Source: Micromonospora sp. CB01531 | GTDB taxonomy: Bacteria > Actinomycetota > Actinomycetes > Mycobacteriales > Micromonosporaceae | Assembly (NCBI RefSeq): GCF_001905095.1 | Contig: NZ_LWLS01000085.1 | Coordinates: forward strand, 1 to 63,848 | Reading direction: 5' to 3' | DNA length: 63,848 bases | Part shown: positions 9,141 through 17,984 of the stretch, piece after piece | How the letters are laid out: every line of letters starts with the position of its first letter | How positions within the stretch are numbered: position 1 is the stretch's first letter | Notes under the pieces: generated by a model | What the model was told of the DNA's origin: nothing | The model's input: only the letters and a program-made list of their open reading frames with translations | Databases searched by the model: none | Translations under genes and position numbers: made by a program

Positions 9141-10781
9141 ATGATGTTCATGTTTCGCACCCTGCGGCTACGCCGCGCCGCCCGCAGGCACTTCGGCTGG
9201 CAGAAGCTACGCCCGGCGCAGCTACGCGCGATGCGGGCGCTACTGGCGGGCCGCGACGCGCTCGTCGTCCTGCCCACCGGCGGCGGTAAATCCGCCATCT
9301 ACCAGGTTCCGGCGACGCTGCTGCGCGGTCCCACCGTGGTGATCTCACCGCTGCTGGCGCTGCAACAGGACCAGATCGGCAACCTCAACGAGCGCGACGA
9401 TCCGGCATTGCGCGCGGTTCGGATCAGCTCCGCGGAGAGCCCCGGCAAAGAGGCCGCCGCCCTGGCCGAGCTGCGCTCGGGTGCCGCGACCTTCCTGTTC
9501 ATCACACCGGAGCAACTCAGCTCGCCGGAGCGGCTGGCCGAGGTCCGCGCGCTGCGTCCGGCACTGGTGGCCGTCGACGAGGCGCACTGCATCTCCTCGT
9601 GGGGACACGACTTCCGCCCCGACTACCTGAGCATCGGCCACCTCATCCACGAGCTGGGGCGACCGCCGGTGGTGGCGTTGACCGCCACCGCGTCGCCGCC
9701 GGTACGCGACGACATCACCGCGCGCCTCGGCATGCGCAAGCCACGGCTTGTTCTGAGCGGGCTGGACCGGCCGAACCTCTTCGTAACCGCCACGCACTGC
9801 CCCAGCGAGGACTACCGCTGGCGCAGGCTCCTCGCCTTCCTCAAGGCGGCCGACCCGCCGGGCATCGTGTACGTGCCGACCCGGCGCGCCGCCGAGGAAC
9901 TCGCCGAGCGGCTCTCCGACGCGGGTTTCCCCGCCGAGGCATACCACGGGGGCATGGCGGCGGGAGTGCGCCACCGCCGCCACGAGGACTTCCTCGCCGA
10001 CCGGGTGCCGATCATGGTCGCCACCTCGGCGTTCGGCATGGGCATCGACAAGCAGAACATCCGTTGGGTGGCACACGTGGCGCTGCCCGACTCACCCGAC
10101 AGCTACCTGCAGGAGATCGGCCGGGCAGGGCGTGACGGCGAACCAGCCCGGGCACTGCTGCTCCACCGGCCTGAGGACGTCGCCCTGCAACGCTTCTTCA
10201 CCGGCGGCGCACCCGACCTGCACGAGCTACGAGCGGTCGCAGCAGCCCTGCACGGCGGCCCGATGACACGCACCGCGCTGGCGACGGCAACCGGCCTGGG
10301 CACCCGTAAGCTCGCCAGCCACCTCAGTCTGCTGGAGCAGGTCGGCGCGGTGGCCACCGGCCCCAGGGGACAGCTCACCGTCCCTCGGTACGCGCCCCTG
10401 CCCGAAGAGGCGGCGCGGCAGGCGCTGGCCGAATACGCCCGCTATCAGGCCGGGCAGCGTTCCCGCACCGACATGATGCGCCGCTTCGCGGAGATTCCCG
10501 GCTGCCGGATGCAATCGCTGCTGGGCTACTTCGGGGAGCAGTTGAGCCTGCCCTGCGGACATTGCGACAACTGTGCCGGCGGCACGTCAGAGGTGATCCC
10601 GGACGACGGCCCGTACCCGCTGCACAGCACGGTGCGGCACGCCAAGTGGGGACCCGGCGTGGTGCTCGGGTACGAGAAGGACCGCATGACCGTGCTCTTC
10701 GACGATGTCGGCTACAAGACCCTGTCGGTGTCGGTCGTGCAGACCCAGGGCCTGCTCCAGCTCGAGGTGAGCCGCCGCTGA
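9141..10781 (+). CDS. recQ: RecQ-family ATP-dependent DNA helicase
   Basis: A 546-residue superfamily-2 helicase. Motif I LPTGGGKS lies at residues 44-51, the DEAH-type motif II VDEAHCISSWGHDFRPDY near 143, motif IV-VI segments include VATSAFGMGIDKQNIRWV and QEIGRAGRDGEPA, and the RQC zinc cysteines appear as one Cys near 454 and CGHCDNC near 472-478. There is no HRDC domain. A short C-terminal module (PLHSTVRHAKWGPGVVLGYE) replaces it, as in many actinobacterial RecQ-like proteins. It unwinds forked or structured DNA during repair. Monocistronic. Confidence 0.9.
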   Translation: MMFMFRTLRLRRAARRHFGWQKLRPAQLRAMRALLAGRDALVVLPTGGGKSAIYQVPATLLRGPTVVISPLLALQQDQIGNLNERDDPALRAVRISSAESPGKEAAALAELRSGAATFLFITPEQLSSPERLAEVRALRPALVAVDEAHCISSWGHDFRPDYLSIGHLIHELGRPPVVALTATASPPVRDDITARLGMRKPRLVLSGLDRPNLFVTATHCPSEDYRWRRLLAFLKAADPPGIVYVPTRRAAEELAERLSDAGFPAEAYHGGMAAGVRHRRHEDFLADRVPIMVATSAFGMGIDKQNIRWVAHVALPDSPDSYLQEIGRAGRDGEPARALLLHRPEDVALQRFFTGGAPDLHELRAVAAALHGGPMTRTALATATGLGTRKLASHLSLLEQVGAVATGPRGQLTVPRYAPLPEEAARQALAEYARYQAGQRSRTDMMRRFAEIPGCRMQSLLGYFGEQLSLPCGHCDNCAGGTSEVIPDDGPYPLHSTVRHAKWGPGVVLGYEKDRMTVLFDDVGYKTLSVSVVQTQGLLQLEVSRR

Positions 10782-10844
10782 GGTAGGAATCATCCATTGC
10801 CGGTTCGCCGCGGCGAAACGGGTTGACCATTGGGTAGACCCGCC

Positions 10845-11489
10845 TCAGCGCGGCCTGACTGACGGTGCCAGAATCCCGCGACGACCCTTCGCTCGAGTGA
10901 TCAACACAGTGGCTACTGCCGCCGATGCCCAAACGGTCAGCCGCACCGGCTGAGCCATCAGGCTCTCCGGTGGCGGAGGCAGTATCACCATCTGCAGAGC
11001 GGCGCCGGCAGGCGTCAGCAGGGCGGCGAGTGTCCCGGCCGGACCGGGTCGCCGGATCAACGCGCCGGCAACCCCGAGCGCAGGGCCGACCACCACACTG
11101 CCGATCAGCCAGTACCGGGTCGCCATGCCCCACCAAGGGCCGCCGTCGAAGAGCACGTCCATGCCGTAGTAAGCGGTGGTGGCGAACGCCAACGTGAATC
11201 CCCCGGCTACCGCCCCGCGCAGCAACCCCGCAACGGGTCGGGTGTGCCAGCTCACCAGCCAGCCCACCAGCACCGCCGTCGCGGCCCACGCCCATCCGGC
11301 GTCGAGAACCAGACTCGCGAACTCTGCCGTCTGCGACCAGCCACCACGCTCCGCGCGTGCAGTGCCGACTTCGCCGAGCCAGATCGGCACATGGTTCACC
11401 ACCGAGTCGACGCCACCCAACGCCATCCCGACGACCGGCCCAGCCGCCACCCATCGCACGCGATCATGGCTCCGCACCATGGCAAGCAT
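10845..11489 (-). CDS. Multi-pass membrane protein of unknown function
   Basis: A 214-residue protein with five or six hydrophobic segments (VAAGPVVGMALGGVDSVVNH, SLVLDAGWAWAATAVLVGWLV, LLRGAVAGGFTLAFATTAYY, YWLIGSVVVGPALGVAGALI, LAALLTPAGAALQMVIL, VWASAAVATVLI) and a basic C-terminal tail. The short loops with TAYYGMD and WWGMATRYW recall DUF6518-like actinobacterial membrane proteins, but I am not sure of that family. It has no obvious partner in the neighbourhood. Confidence 0.6.
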   Translation of the reverse strand: MLAMVRSHDRVRWVAAGPVVGMALGGVDSVVNHVPIWLGEVGTARAERGGWSQTAEFASLVLDAGWAWAATAVLVGWLVSWHTRPVAGLLRGAVAGGFTLAFATTAYYGMDVLFDGGPWWGMATRYWLIGSVVVGPALGVAGALIRRPGPAGTLAALLTPAGAALQMVILPPPPESLMAQPVRLTVWASAAVATVLITRAKGRRGILAPSVRPR

Positions 11490-11646
11490 TGTGCACGGTG
11501 CCAGTCGATCAACCCGCCTGCATGGGCGGATTGGAGCCCACTGTGCCTGGGCCGGTGCAGAGCCGGGTCATTGCAGCACTCAGAGTCGAATGCCGGGCAC
11601 AGGCGACTCGAAGATGCGTGGGAGCGCTGGTGTGTCATGTCCCACT

Positions 11647-11673
11647 GGGGGTTCAAATCCCTCCTCGGACACC
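11647..11673 (+). other. tRNA-Leu 3'-end fragment (T-arm and acceptor), possible att remnant
   Basis: GGGGG-TTCAAAT-CCCTC forms a perfect T-arm (one G-T pair), followed by CTCGGAC-A-CC, which is the 3' acceptor strand of an actinobacterial tRNA-Leu whose 5' strand would be GTCCGAG. That 5' strand, the D-arm and a leucine anticodon arm are absent in the 100 bases upstream, so this is not a functional tRNA. Such 3' tRNA fragments are typical products of integrative-element insertion and excision at tRNA genes. The broken IS110 lies 230 bases downstream. Confidence 0.55.
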
Positions 11674-11904
11674 GGTATCCGTGCGACGTCAGGGGAGCTC
11701 ACCGCCGTGGTGGCTCCCGATGAGGGCACCTTGTCGCACGTGTGCGCATCGAAGATCGGGGTGCCCGGCACCGGACGTAGAGGCCGCGCGAATGGCTGCG
11801 GCGGTCACCATGACGGCCGCCCGGCAACCGTCCCGCCGACGCCTTGACGAGCAGCTGATCGGCGCGGCCATCCCCGCCCCGCTTCCTCGCCCGGCACCGC
11901 CACC

Positions 11905-12662
11905 AGCCCCGGCAATCGCCGATTTCGGCCAGCAGGCGGGCGGCACGGATCATGCCGGAGCGTGGGAGGCTGGCGAAGATAGTGGTCGGGGTGAGCGTCG
12001 AACGCTGCTTTGATTTGGTCATCCAGCACCTTGATCTAGGTGTTGAGCGCCTCCAGTGTCGCGACCAGCCCGAGGGTGATCAGCACGCGGGCGTCTCCTT
12101 CCGCCCCCGTTAGGCCAGGCGCTGCGGTTGTTAGCCGTTGGTGGAGAACCGCTGGATCGACTCCGCTGGAGTAGCCGACTGAGGCCAACCAGTTGGCCAG
12201 GCGTCGGGGCGACAGCCATGCCACCTTGTCTGCGGTGGGGAACCGGCGCAGAAACGCCAGCATGATCGGGCTGTCTGGCTTGCTGAACAGCCCGATGGCG
12301 CCGGTCATCGCCAGCTCCAGGTTGGCCCGCAACTGGTTGACGACCTTCACCCGATTCTCGACCAGGTCCTTGCGCGCCCGGCACAACGCACGCAATGCGC
12401 GGGTATCAGCCCGGTCTTCGCGCAGCGGTGCCCAGCGTTGCCCGTCGATGCGTAGCGTGTCGGCCAGCATGTAGGTGTCGAAGCGGTCGTCCTTGTTCCC
12501 GGCCGAGCCGTAGCGGGTCCGCAACGCCTTGATTTGCCGACTGGGGACCACGAACACTGACAGTCCGGCGTCCAGCAGCGCCTCGACCAGCGGCCCGTCA
12601 CCACGTTCGATGGCGACGTTGACCACGCCGGCGCGGCGCAGACGCTCTGTCATTGCGGCCAA
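11905..12662 (-). pseudogene. IS110-family transposase remnant
   Basis: The frame from 12662 carries VAIERGDGPLVEALLDAGL, IKALRTRYGSAGNKDDRFD and RARKDLVENRVKVVNQLRA, the N-terminal DEDD (RuvC-like) part of IS110 transposases. A TAG at 12036-12038 interrupts it. The same frame continues IKVLDDQIKAAFDAHPDHY, then a 2-base deletion near 11978 shifts to FASLPRSG and LLAEIGDCRG, after which similarity ends around 11905. The first acidic-motif residues and the C-terminal serine domain are missing. It cannot encode an active transposase. Confidence 0.8.
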
Positions 12663-12885
12663 GGCCCTCGCTTCGCTGTCGCCGTCGCGGCGGTGCTCGC
12701 GCTGTCAGCAATCTGACCGATTCCCACCTATCGGCAATCGGATTCCTTGGCGGATGTCACCCCCCGGTGGTTGATGCCGTCCGTCCACTTGCCAGTCGGT
12801 ACCACCTTCGATACACAATGGCGGTGGGCTGAGCGCGCCGGGGCGACGACCAGAGTGATCCGCCGACACCGATGGAGGCATATTC

Positions 12886-13680
12886 ATGGCGTTGACGCCG
12901 GCAGCTGGCAGCGGCTGCGGCGCGTCGTCAACCCCATCGCCGCCGACCCAGTCCGAGCGGCCGGCCAATTCCGAGGTCGAGTGGGACAGCTTCGATTCCC
13001 ACGCCTATCTTCGGCACAACTACTCGGCGCTGCGCGCCGATGACCGCGAGATTCTCTGCCGTACCAGAGATTTCTTTGCCGATGCGGAGCTCTCCGACGT
13101 GCGCTGCGTCGATGTGGGGTCGGGGGCTAATCTCTACCCGGCGCTGTCGCTCCTGCCGTTCGCGCGCGCCATGGACCTGTGTGAATGGTCGGCGTCGAAC
13201 GTGGGTTGGCTGCGCACGCAGATCGACGGCTACGACGAGCTGTGGGATCCGTACTGGCAGGTTTGCGCGGAGCACCCGGCGTATTCCGCGTTGGCCGACC
13301 CGCGGGGCCGCCTGGCGCAGGTGGGCCGGGTTCGGAAAGCGAGCGTCTTCGATCTGCCGAGGCGCACCTGGGACGCGGGCACGATGTTCTTCGTGGCCTG
13401 CTCGATATCGGCCGACCGGGCGGAATTCCAGCGCGCCGTGGGCCGGTTTCTCAGTGCCCTGCAGCCGGGCTCGCCGTTCGCCGTGGCGTTCATGCTCGGC
13501 TCCCGCGGCTACCACGTCGGCCAACGCTGGTTTCCGGCCGTGGAACTGCAGCGCGTCGACGTGGTGGCGAGCATCGCCCTCGGCGCGTACGACCTGAACG
13601 TCCACGAGGTGCCGCCCACGCCGCCGCTGCGGGACGGGTACCTGAGCATGCTGCTGGCCACGGGTCGTACTCGTGGCTGA
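12886..13680 (+). CDS. SCO2525-type SAM-dependent methyltransferase
   Basis: A 264-residue methyltransferase; GGAGG lies 10 bases before ATG 12886. After a 30-residue disordered N-terminus comes WDSFDSHAYLRHNYSALRAD, then motif I CVDVGSGANLYPALSLLPFA and DLCEWSASNVGWL. This arrangement resembles the NNMT/PNMT/TEMT small-molecule N-methyltransferase fold. The same type of gene neighbours SCO2521-2524 homologues in streptomycetes, and here the other four members follow after one intervening lipoprotein gene. The methyl acceptor is unknown. Assignment to the SCO2525 family rests on fold plus context. Confidence 0.75.
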   Translation: MALTPAAGSGCGASSTPSPPTQSERPANSEVEWDSFDSHAYLRHNYSALRADDREILCRTRDFFADAELSDVRCVDVGSGANLYPALSLLPFARAMDLCEWSASNVGWLRTQIDGYDELWDPYWQVCAEHPAYSALADPRGRLAQVGRVRKASVFDLPRRTWDAGTMFFVACSISADRAEFQRAVGRFLSALQPGSPFAVAFMLGSRGYHVGQRWFPAVELQRVDVVASIALGAYDLNVHEVPPTPPLRDGYLSMLLATGRTRG

Positions 13681-13729
13681 AGCAGTGTTCAGAGCTTCGG
13701 ATGAGGTAGCGCGTGGGCCGCGTCGACCG

Positions 13730-15754
13730 TCACGCCGTCCGCAGCCAGCCGAGGGTCTTCATCGTGGAGATGTCGGTGGCCTTGAGGCCGGCGTCGGAGA
13801 CGGTCCAGAGCACCTCGTCGACCATCAGTGACCGGCGGATCGGCATCAGATCCTCGGGGCGCCCCGTGTCCAGCGGGTGGTCGACCGTGCCGACCTCGGT
13901 GAACCCGCTGTCGCCGACCCGCAGCGCCAGCGCCACGTTGGTCGGCGGACCCGGCCTTCCGGCGGCACTCTGGCCGTTGGCCGTGCCAGGCCGCACGGCG
14001 CCTCCGTAGACGGTCAGTGGGACCACGACCAGGCGTTCGGGCGGCCAGTAGAGGAACGCGTGCGGGTCGAACTCCGCCTCGGAGTTCCCCTGCTTGACGT
14101 GGTACTGGGCGGTTCGGGTCGGCTTGGCCGGATTGGAGACGTCGAAGAGTGACAGTTGGGTGCCCTGGACCCGGCCCTTGTCCGTCGCCTCCTGCCCGAC
14201 GCCGAGGAGCCGCCCTTCGCCGGCTGGGTGCAGGTACGCCGAGTACCCGTTGATTTTTAGTGCACCGCTTACCTTCGGCGCTGTCGGATTCCGCAGGTCG
14301 ACGGTGTAGAGCGGGTCGGTCTGCCGGAAGGTGACGACGTACCCGGCGTCGCCGACGAACCTCACCGCGTGGATACGTTCGCCCTTGCCCAGTCCGGTGA
14401 CCTTGCCGACCTGGGTCAACGTCGTGCCGTGGGCGCGCAGGACGTACACGCTGGAGGCCGAGTCGGGCTTGTCGCCCCAGGTGCGGCCGCTGGTGGTGGC
14501 CACCCGCAGGTGCCCGTCCCACTCCGACATGGCGTACTGGTTGATCAGCCAGCCCGGCACGGTCGCGGCGGCGAGGTATCGCGGGGTGCCCTTGCCCGAG
14601 GTGTCGAACTGGTAGATCTCGGTGGTCTCGTCCTTCGGGTCGGGGGCGGCGTTCCGCCTGGTCAGCATCGGCAGCACGCGCCAGCGCTGATCGTTGGCGA
14701 CGTACAGCCGCGACTCATTGCTGTAGACGGTGTCGCCATCGGCCAGCACGGTGACCGGGTCGCCGGCGCCGAGCGTGGCCGCACCCAGGTCGAAGCTGAG
14801 CACGGTCACCAGCGACGTGCCGGAGTAGCTGGCCGGCCGGCTCACCCGGTCGCAGCCGACCCGCCCGGTGCTGGTCCGCCCGCCGGCGGTGATCTCGTAC
14901 CGGGGCAGCCAGTCGTCGGCGGTGGCGTTGTCGATGATCTCTCGGTTGGCGGCGGTGCGCTGCGCGTCGGTGACCTTTTCGTGGTACGGGAAGGCCAGTC
15001 GAGGGGCGGAGCGGATCACGACACGAACCGTCGTGCCCACCTGGCGGGCGTCCACCAGGCTCCCGTCGATCCGGTATTCGCCGATGATCTTCGGTGCGCC
15101 GGAGAGGTCAACCATGATCAGCCGTGGGCCGACGACGTCCTCCGACGTCGGGACGGGACGTCCGTCCGCCGGCGCCGCGCGGCCGCCCGCAGCGGCGGCG
15201 GGTTTCGCCGTCCAGGCCCGCCCTTCGCGGAGCAGTACCAGCGCCCGGTCGCCCTGGAGCAGCAGGCTGTCCTCGGCGCCACCGAACCCGTCGGCGCCGG
15301 GCACCAGCTCCAGTTCGCCGGTCAGCCGGCGGGCGGCCGGATCGATCACGTACAGCTTGCCCCGGTTGACGGTGACGATCCGCTTGCCGTCGGTCTTGAC
15401 CAGGTCCGGCTCGTCGACTCCGGCCTCGTGGGTGTTGGTGCCCGAGTAGCCGGGGGCGCCAGCCCCGGGAGCCGCGTTCGCCTGCTTCGCTGCGGCGGGC
15501 GCCCCGGCCTGCTCCGCACCGCTCGCGGCATGCAGGTCCCCGTTCGGGCCGAACCCCCAGGGCCCGACGTACGCCTTGGCAGCTGTCTTGAGCTGCCGCA
15601 GCGCCTCCGCGCAGGAGTCGAAGGCAACGAGCCGGAAACCGCCGGCCGGTACTGCCCGGTCACGTGGTGGCGCGGCGGCCGGTTCCGCCGTACAGCCGGC
15701 GACCAGGGACAGGCTGACGACCAGCATCATTCGCATGACCTGGGCTTGAGTCAT
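13730..15754 (-). CDS. Beta-propeller-domain lipoprotein
   Basis: About 674 residues, start uncertain (ATG 15754 or 15736; neither has a good ribosome site). The signal peptide ends in the lipobox LVAGC, so the mature protein is probably lipid-anchored outside. The propeller family (PF09826 type) is shown by TNTHEAGVDEPDLVKTDGKR, VYVLRAHGTTLTQVGKVTGL and GERIHAVRFVGDAGYVVTFR. Function of the family is unknown, with sensing or binding roles suspected. It lies in opposite orientation between the methyltransferase and the SCO2524-type gene. Confidence 0.82.
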   Translation of the reverse strand: MTQAQVMRMMLVVSLSLVAGCTAEPAAAPPRDRAVPAGGFRLVAFDSCAEALRQLKTAAKAYVGPWGFGPNGDLHAASGAEQAGAPAAAKQANAAPGAGAPGYSGTNTHEAGVDEPDLVKTDGKRIVTVNRGKLYVIDPAARRLTGELELVPGADGFGGAEDSLLLQGDRALVLLREGRAWTAKPAAAAGGRAAPADGRPVPTSEDVVGPRLIMVDLSGAPKIIGEYRIDGSLVDARQVGTTVRVVIRSAPRLAFPYHEKVTDAQRTAANREIIDNATADDWLPRYEITAGGRTSTGRVGCDRVSRPASYSGTSLVTVLSFDLGAATLGAGDPVTVLADGDTVYSNESRLYVANDQRWRVLPMLTRRNAAPDPKDETTEIYQFDTSGKGTPRYLAAATVPGWLINQYAMSEWDGHLRVATTSGRTWGDKPDSASSVYVLRAHGTTLTQVGKVTGLGKGERIHAVRFVGDAGYVVTFRQTDPLYTVDLRNPTAPKVSGALKINGYSAYLHPAGEGRLLGVGQEATDKGRVQGTQLSLFDVSNPAKPTRTAQYHVKQGNSEAEFDPHAFLYWPPERLVVVPLTVYGGAVRPGTANGQSAAGRPGPPTNVALALRVGDSGFTEVGTVDHPLDTGRPEDLMPIRRSLMVDEVLWTVSDAGLKATDISTMKTLGWLRTA

Positions 15755-16142
15755 GACTCGGAGGACGCCGGTGGCGGCGGTTCGATGGGGGGCGTGGACG
15801 CTGCTACCCGTCATGTGGCCTATGACGTGTCCGCCCCGGGCCGGGTTCCTGGCGAACTCGCCCGCGCTGAGGTTTACCCGATCGATGACGCCGGGAGCCT
15901 CGATTCACGCGGCCCCGGCGTTCAGTCCCGAAAGTGGACTCACATCTTGCCGCCGTCTCGGATCAGGGGTACGAGTCGCACCTGGACGGCCGGCTTCCGC
16001 CGTCGACACGCGGCCATCGAAGCCGCTCTGGCGGTACTCGACGCGACCGATACGATGTGGTGGCACGCACCATCGTGGATCTTCGTGCGCACGGCAACAC
16101 CAGCAGTTTCGAGTCGACGACTACAGCAGACGGCGGTGGATC
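15755..16142. promoter_or_regulatory. Divergent intergenic region, lipoprotein gene / SCO2524-type operon
   Basis: 388 bases between two divergent starts. No gene or strong hairpin is visible. It must hold promoters for both transcription units. A possible -10 for the rightward operon is TACGAT at about 16052, but no matching -35 is convincing. Confidence 0.35.
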
Positions 16143-17984
16143 ATGCGGATACAGCCGCGCCAGGAGATCCTCGACATCTGGCGGGCCACGGTACGCAGTT
16201 GCTGGCTGGACGGTGAATGGCACTGGGGTGGCCGCAGCGGCAGCAACTCCATCAGCGACGCGGAGCAACTGCTGACTCTGCTGCTCCCGGCGGCCAAGGT
16301 CCCGGTGCTGTCGCTGGACGACCCGGACCGCACCGACGAAGAGGTCATCGAGGCACTGGGCCCGATCGGCGGTGCGATTGAGATTCCCCGTCGGCTGGTC
16401 GGCGTGATGATCGATTACTACACCCGGTACACCGACGACACCGGGACCCCACTGTTCGACGGTGGTAGCTACCTCAACCCGTTGGAGGGCGGCCCGGACC
16501 TCACCGACAAGCAGCGCTCCCAGGACATCGTCGACTCGTTCGCGGTGTCCGTCACGCTCACCCTGGCGACGATCGGTTTCGTCAAGGTTTACCGTGGCTC
16601 CACCCAGCGGCGCGACCTGCTGGCCCAACTGGACAACCTCGAGGCGATGGCCAGCGCGCGCCTCACGGCGGCCATGGTGGGGCTGCTGCGCAGCTTCAGT
16701 ACCTTCGTCTTCACCGCCACCGACGAGTACGGCGTCCGGCTGTGCGACATGGTCAACCAGGACGAGTTGCCCCGCCGTGAACTTGTGGCGGCGCTGCGCG
16801 AACAGCTGCGGGACACCATGGCCAGCCTGCGCAGCGTGGTGATCGGGTCCGGTCGGGTGACCGAGGACCTGGACAACAGCGAGATGCTGTTCGAGTGCGG
16901 CTGGTCGTGGGGGACCATCGCCGGCGCCGAGGAGGTCCCGACCACCGAGCCGATCGGCCAGCAGCGCGAGGGTTCGGCGGAGAACGCTCCCTATCTCTAC
17001 TTCACGGTCATCGCGATGGATGCCATCGAAGACCTGAACTCCGAGCGCACCCGCCTGCTCGGGTTGCTCAACGAGGAGCAGCAGCGGCTGTCCCGGGCAC
17101 TGCAACTGCGCTGGGAGCTGACCCGCACCTACTGGGCGACGGTGGCGACCTTCGGCAACCGGCGGCGGTGGCCGATCGAGGACATCCCGTGGCGGACGAC
17201 TGACGGTGACCGCACCGACTACTACACCCTGCAGGCCACGTCGCTGGCGGTGAAGGGACTGCTCGCCGGTGGGCGCGGCGCCGACGAGGAGCTCGGGCGG
17301 ATCGCCGCGGTGCTCGTGGAGCTGGCGCAGCGGTCGCGGATCACCCGGCGTGCCTCGCCCGACGAGCCGGCGTTGATCGTGCATGCGCCGGGCAAGCGGG
17401 TGACGCTGAACGACGACACGTCGAAGCCGATCATGACGTGGAACGTCAACGAGTTCTCCACGGTGCTGCTGCAGCGGGCGGCCACCGTCGCGGGTCTGCT
17501 GAGCAACGCCCGGCAGCGCAGCGAGCTGCTCGAACTTGCCGACGAGGTGTGGGAGCACCTGCTGCTGCGGCGTATCCCGGACGGCCGGCACCGCGGGCTG
17601 TGGGACCACGCCGGCGGTGCCTTCCCCGGGCTGGCGTCGAAGCCGGACGCACCCTCCTGGTATCTGACCGAGCGGGTGGTGCAGGCCCTGGTCAGCGCCG
17701 GTCAGCTGCTCTGGGAGCGGCCGTTCCCACGAGCCGGCCGGCTCGCCGCGTACGCGCAGGATCTCATCGACGAGGCCGAGTACCTGTTCGACCGGGAGTT
17801 GATGCGCGGCACGTTCGCCGGTGAGGCGATGCAGCGCAGCATGCGCAGCATCCGGGCCAGCCTGCGCCGGGCGCAGACGCTGGTGGACGAACGGCCCGGC
17901 ACGGCGGCCGCGCTGGCGAACACCCTGCTGCTGCTGCTCAACGACATCACCACCGGGCAGCAGAAAGCCAGCGAGGGGATCTGA
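16143..17984 (+). CDS. SCO2524-type protein
   Basis: A 613-residue protein starting at ATG 16143 (MRIQPRQEILDIWRATVRSC). It is rich in amphipathic helices and has no catalytic motif that I recognise. Segments such as QLLTLLLPAAKVPVLSLDDP, VFTATDEYGVRLCDMVNQDE and TRTYWATVATFGNRRRWPIE, together with the P-loop gene immediately downstream (ATG follows the TGA with no gap), match the SCO2524 protein of the conserved SCO2521-2525 neighbourhood. Role unknown. I infer that it acts with the variant P-loop protein, since the two are translationally linked. Confidence 0.75.
   Translation: MRIQPRQEILDIWRATVRSCWLDGEWHWGGRSGSNSISDAEQLLTLLLPAAKVPVLSLDDPDRTDEEVIEALGPIGGAIEIPRRLVGVMIDYYTRYTDDTGTPLFDGGSYLNPLEGGPDLTDKQRSQDIVDSFAVSVTLTLATIGFVKVYRGSTQRRDLLAQLDNLEAMASARLTAAMVGLLRSFSTFVFTATDEYGVRLCDMVNQDELPRRELVAALREQLRDTMASLRSVVIGSGRVTEDLDNSEMLFECGWSWGTIAGAEEVPTTEPIGQQREGSAENAPYLYFTVIAMDAIEDLNSERTRLLGLLNEEQQRLSRALQLRWELTRTYWATVATFGNRRRWPIEDIPWRTTDGDRTDYYTLQATSLAVKGLLAGGRGADEELGRIAAVLVELAQRSRITRRASPDEPALIVHAPGKRVTLNDDTSKPIMTWNVNEFSTVLLQRAATVAGLLSNARQRSELLELADEVWEHLLLRRIPDGRHRGLWDHAGGAFPGLASKPDAPSWYLTERVVQALVSAGQLLWERPFPRAGRLAAYAQDLIDEAEYLFDRELMRGTFAGEAMQRSMRSIRASLRRAQTLVDERPGTAAALANTLLLLLNDITTGQQKASEGI

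Noticed and set aside
11560..11673. Complete tRNA gene
   Set aside because: Only the T-arm and 3' acceptor strand are found; no matching 5' strand, D-arm or leucine anticodon arm upstream.
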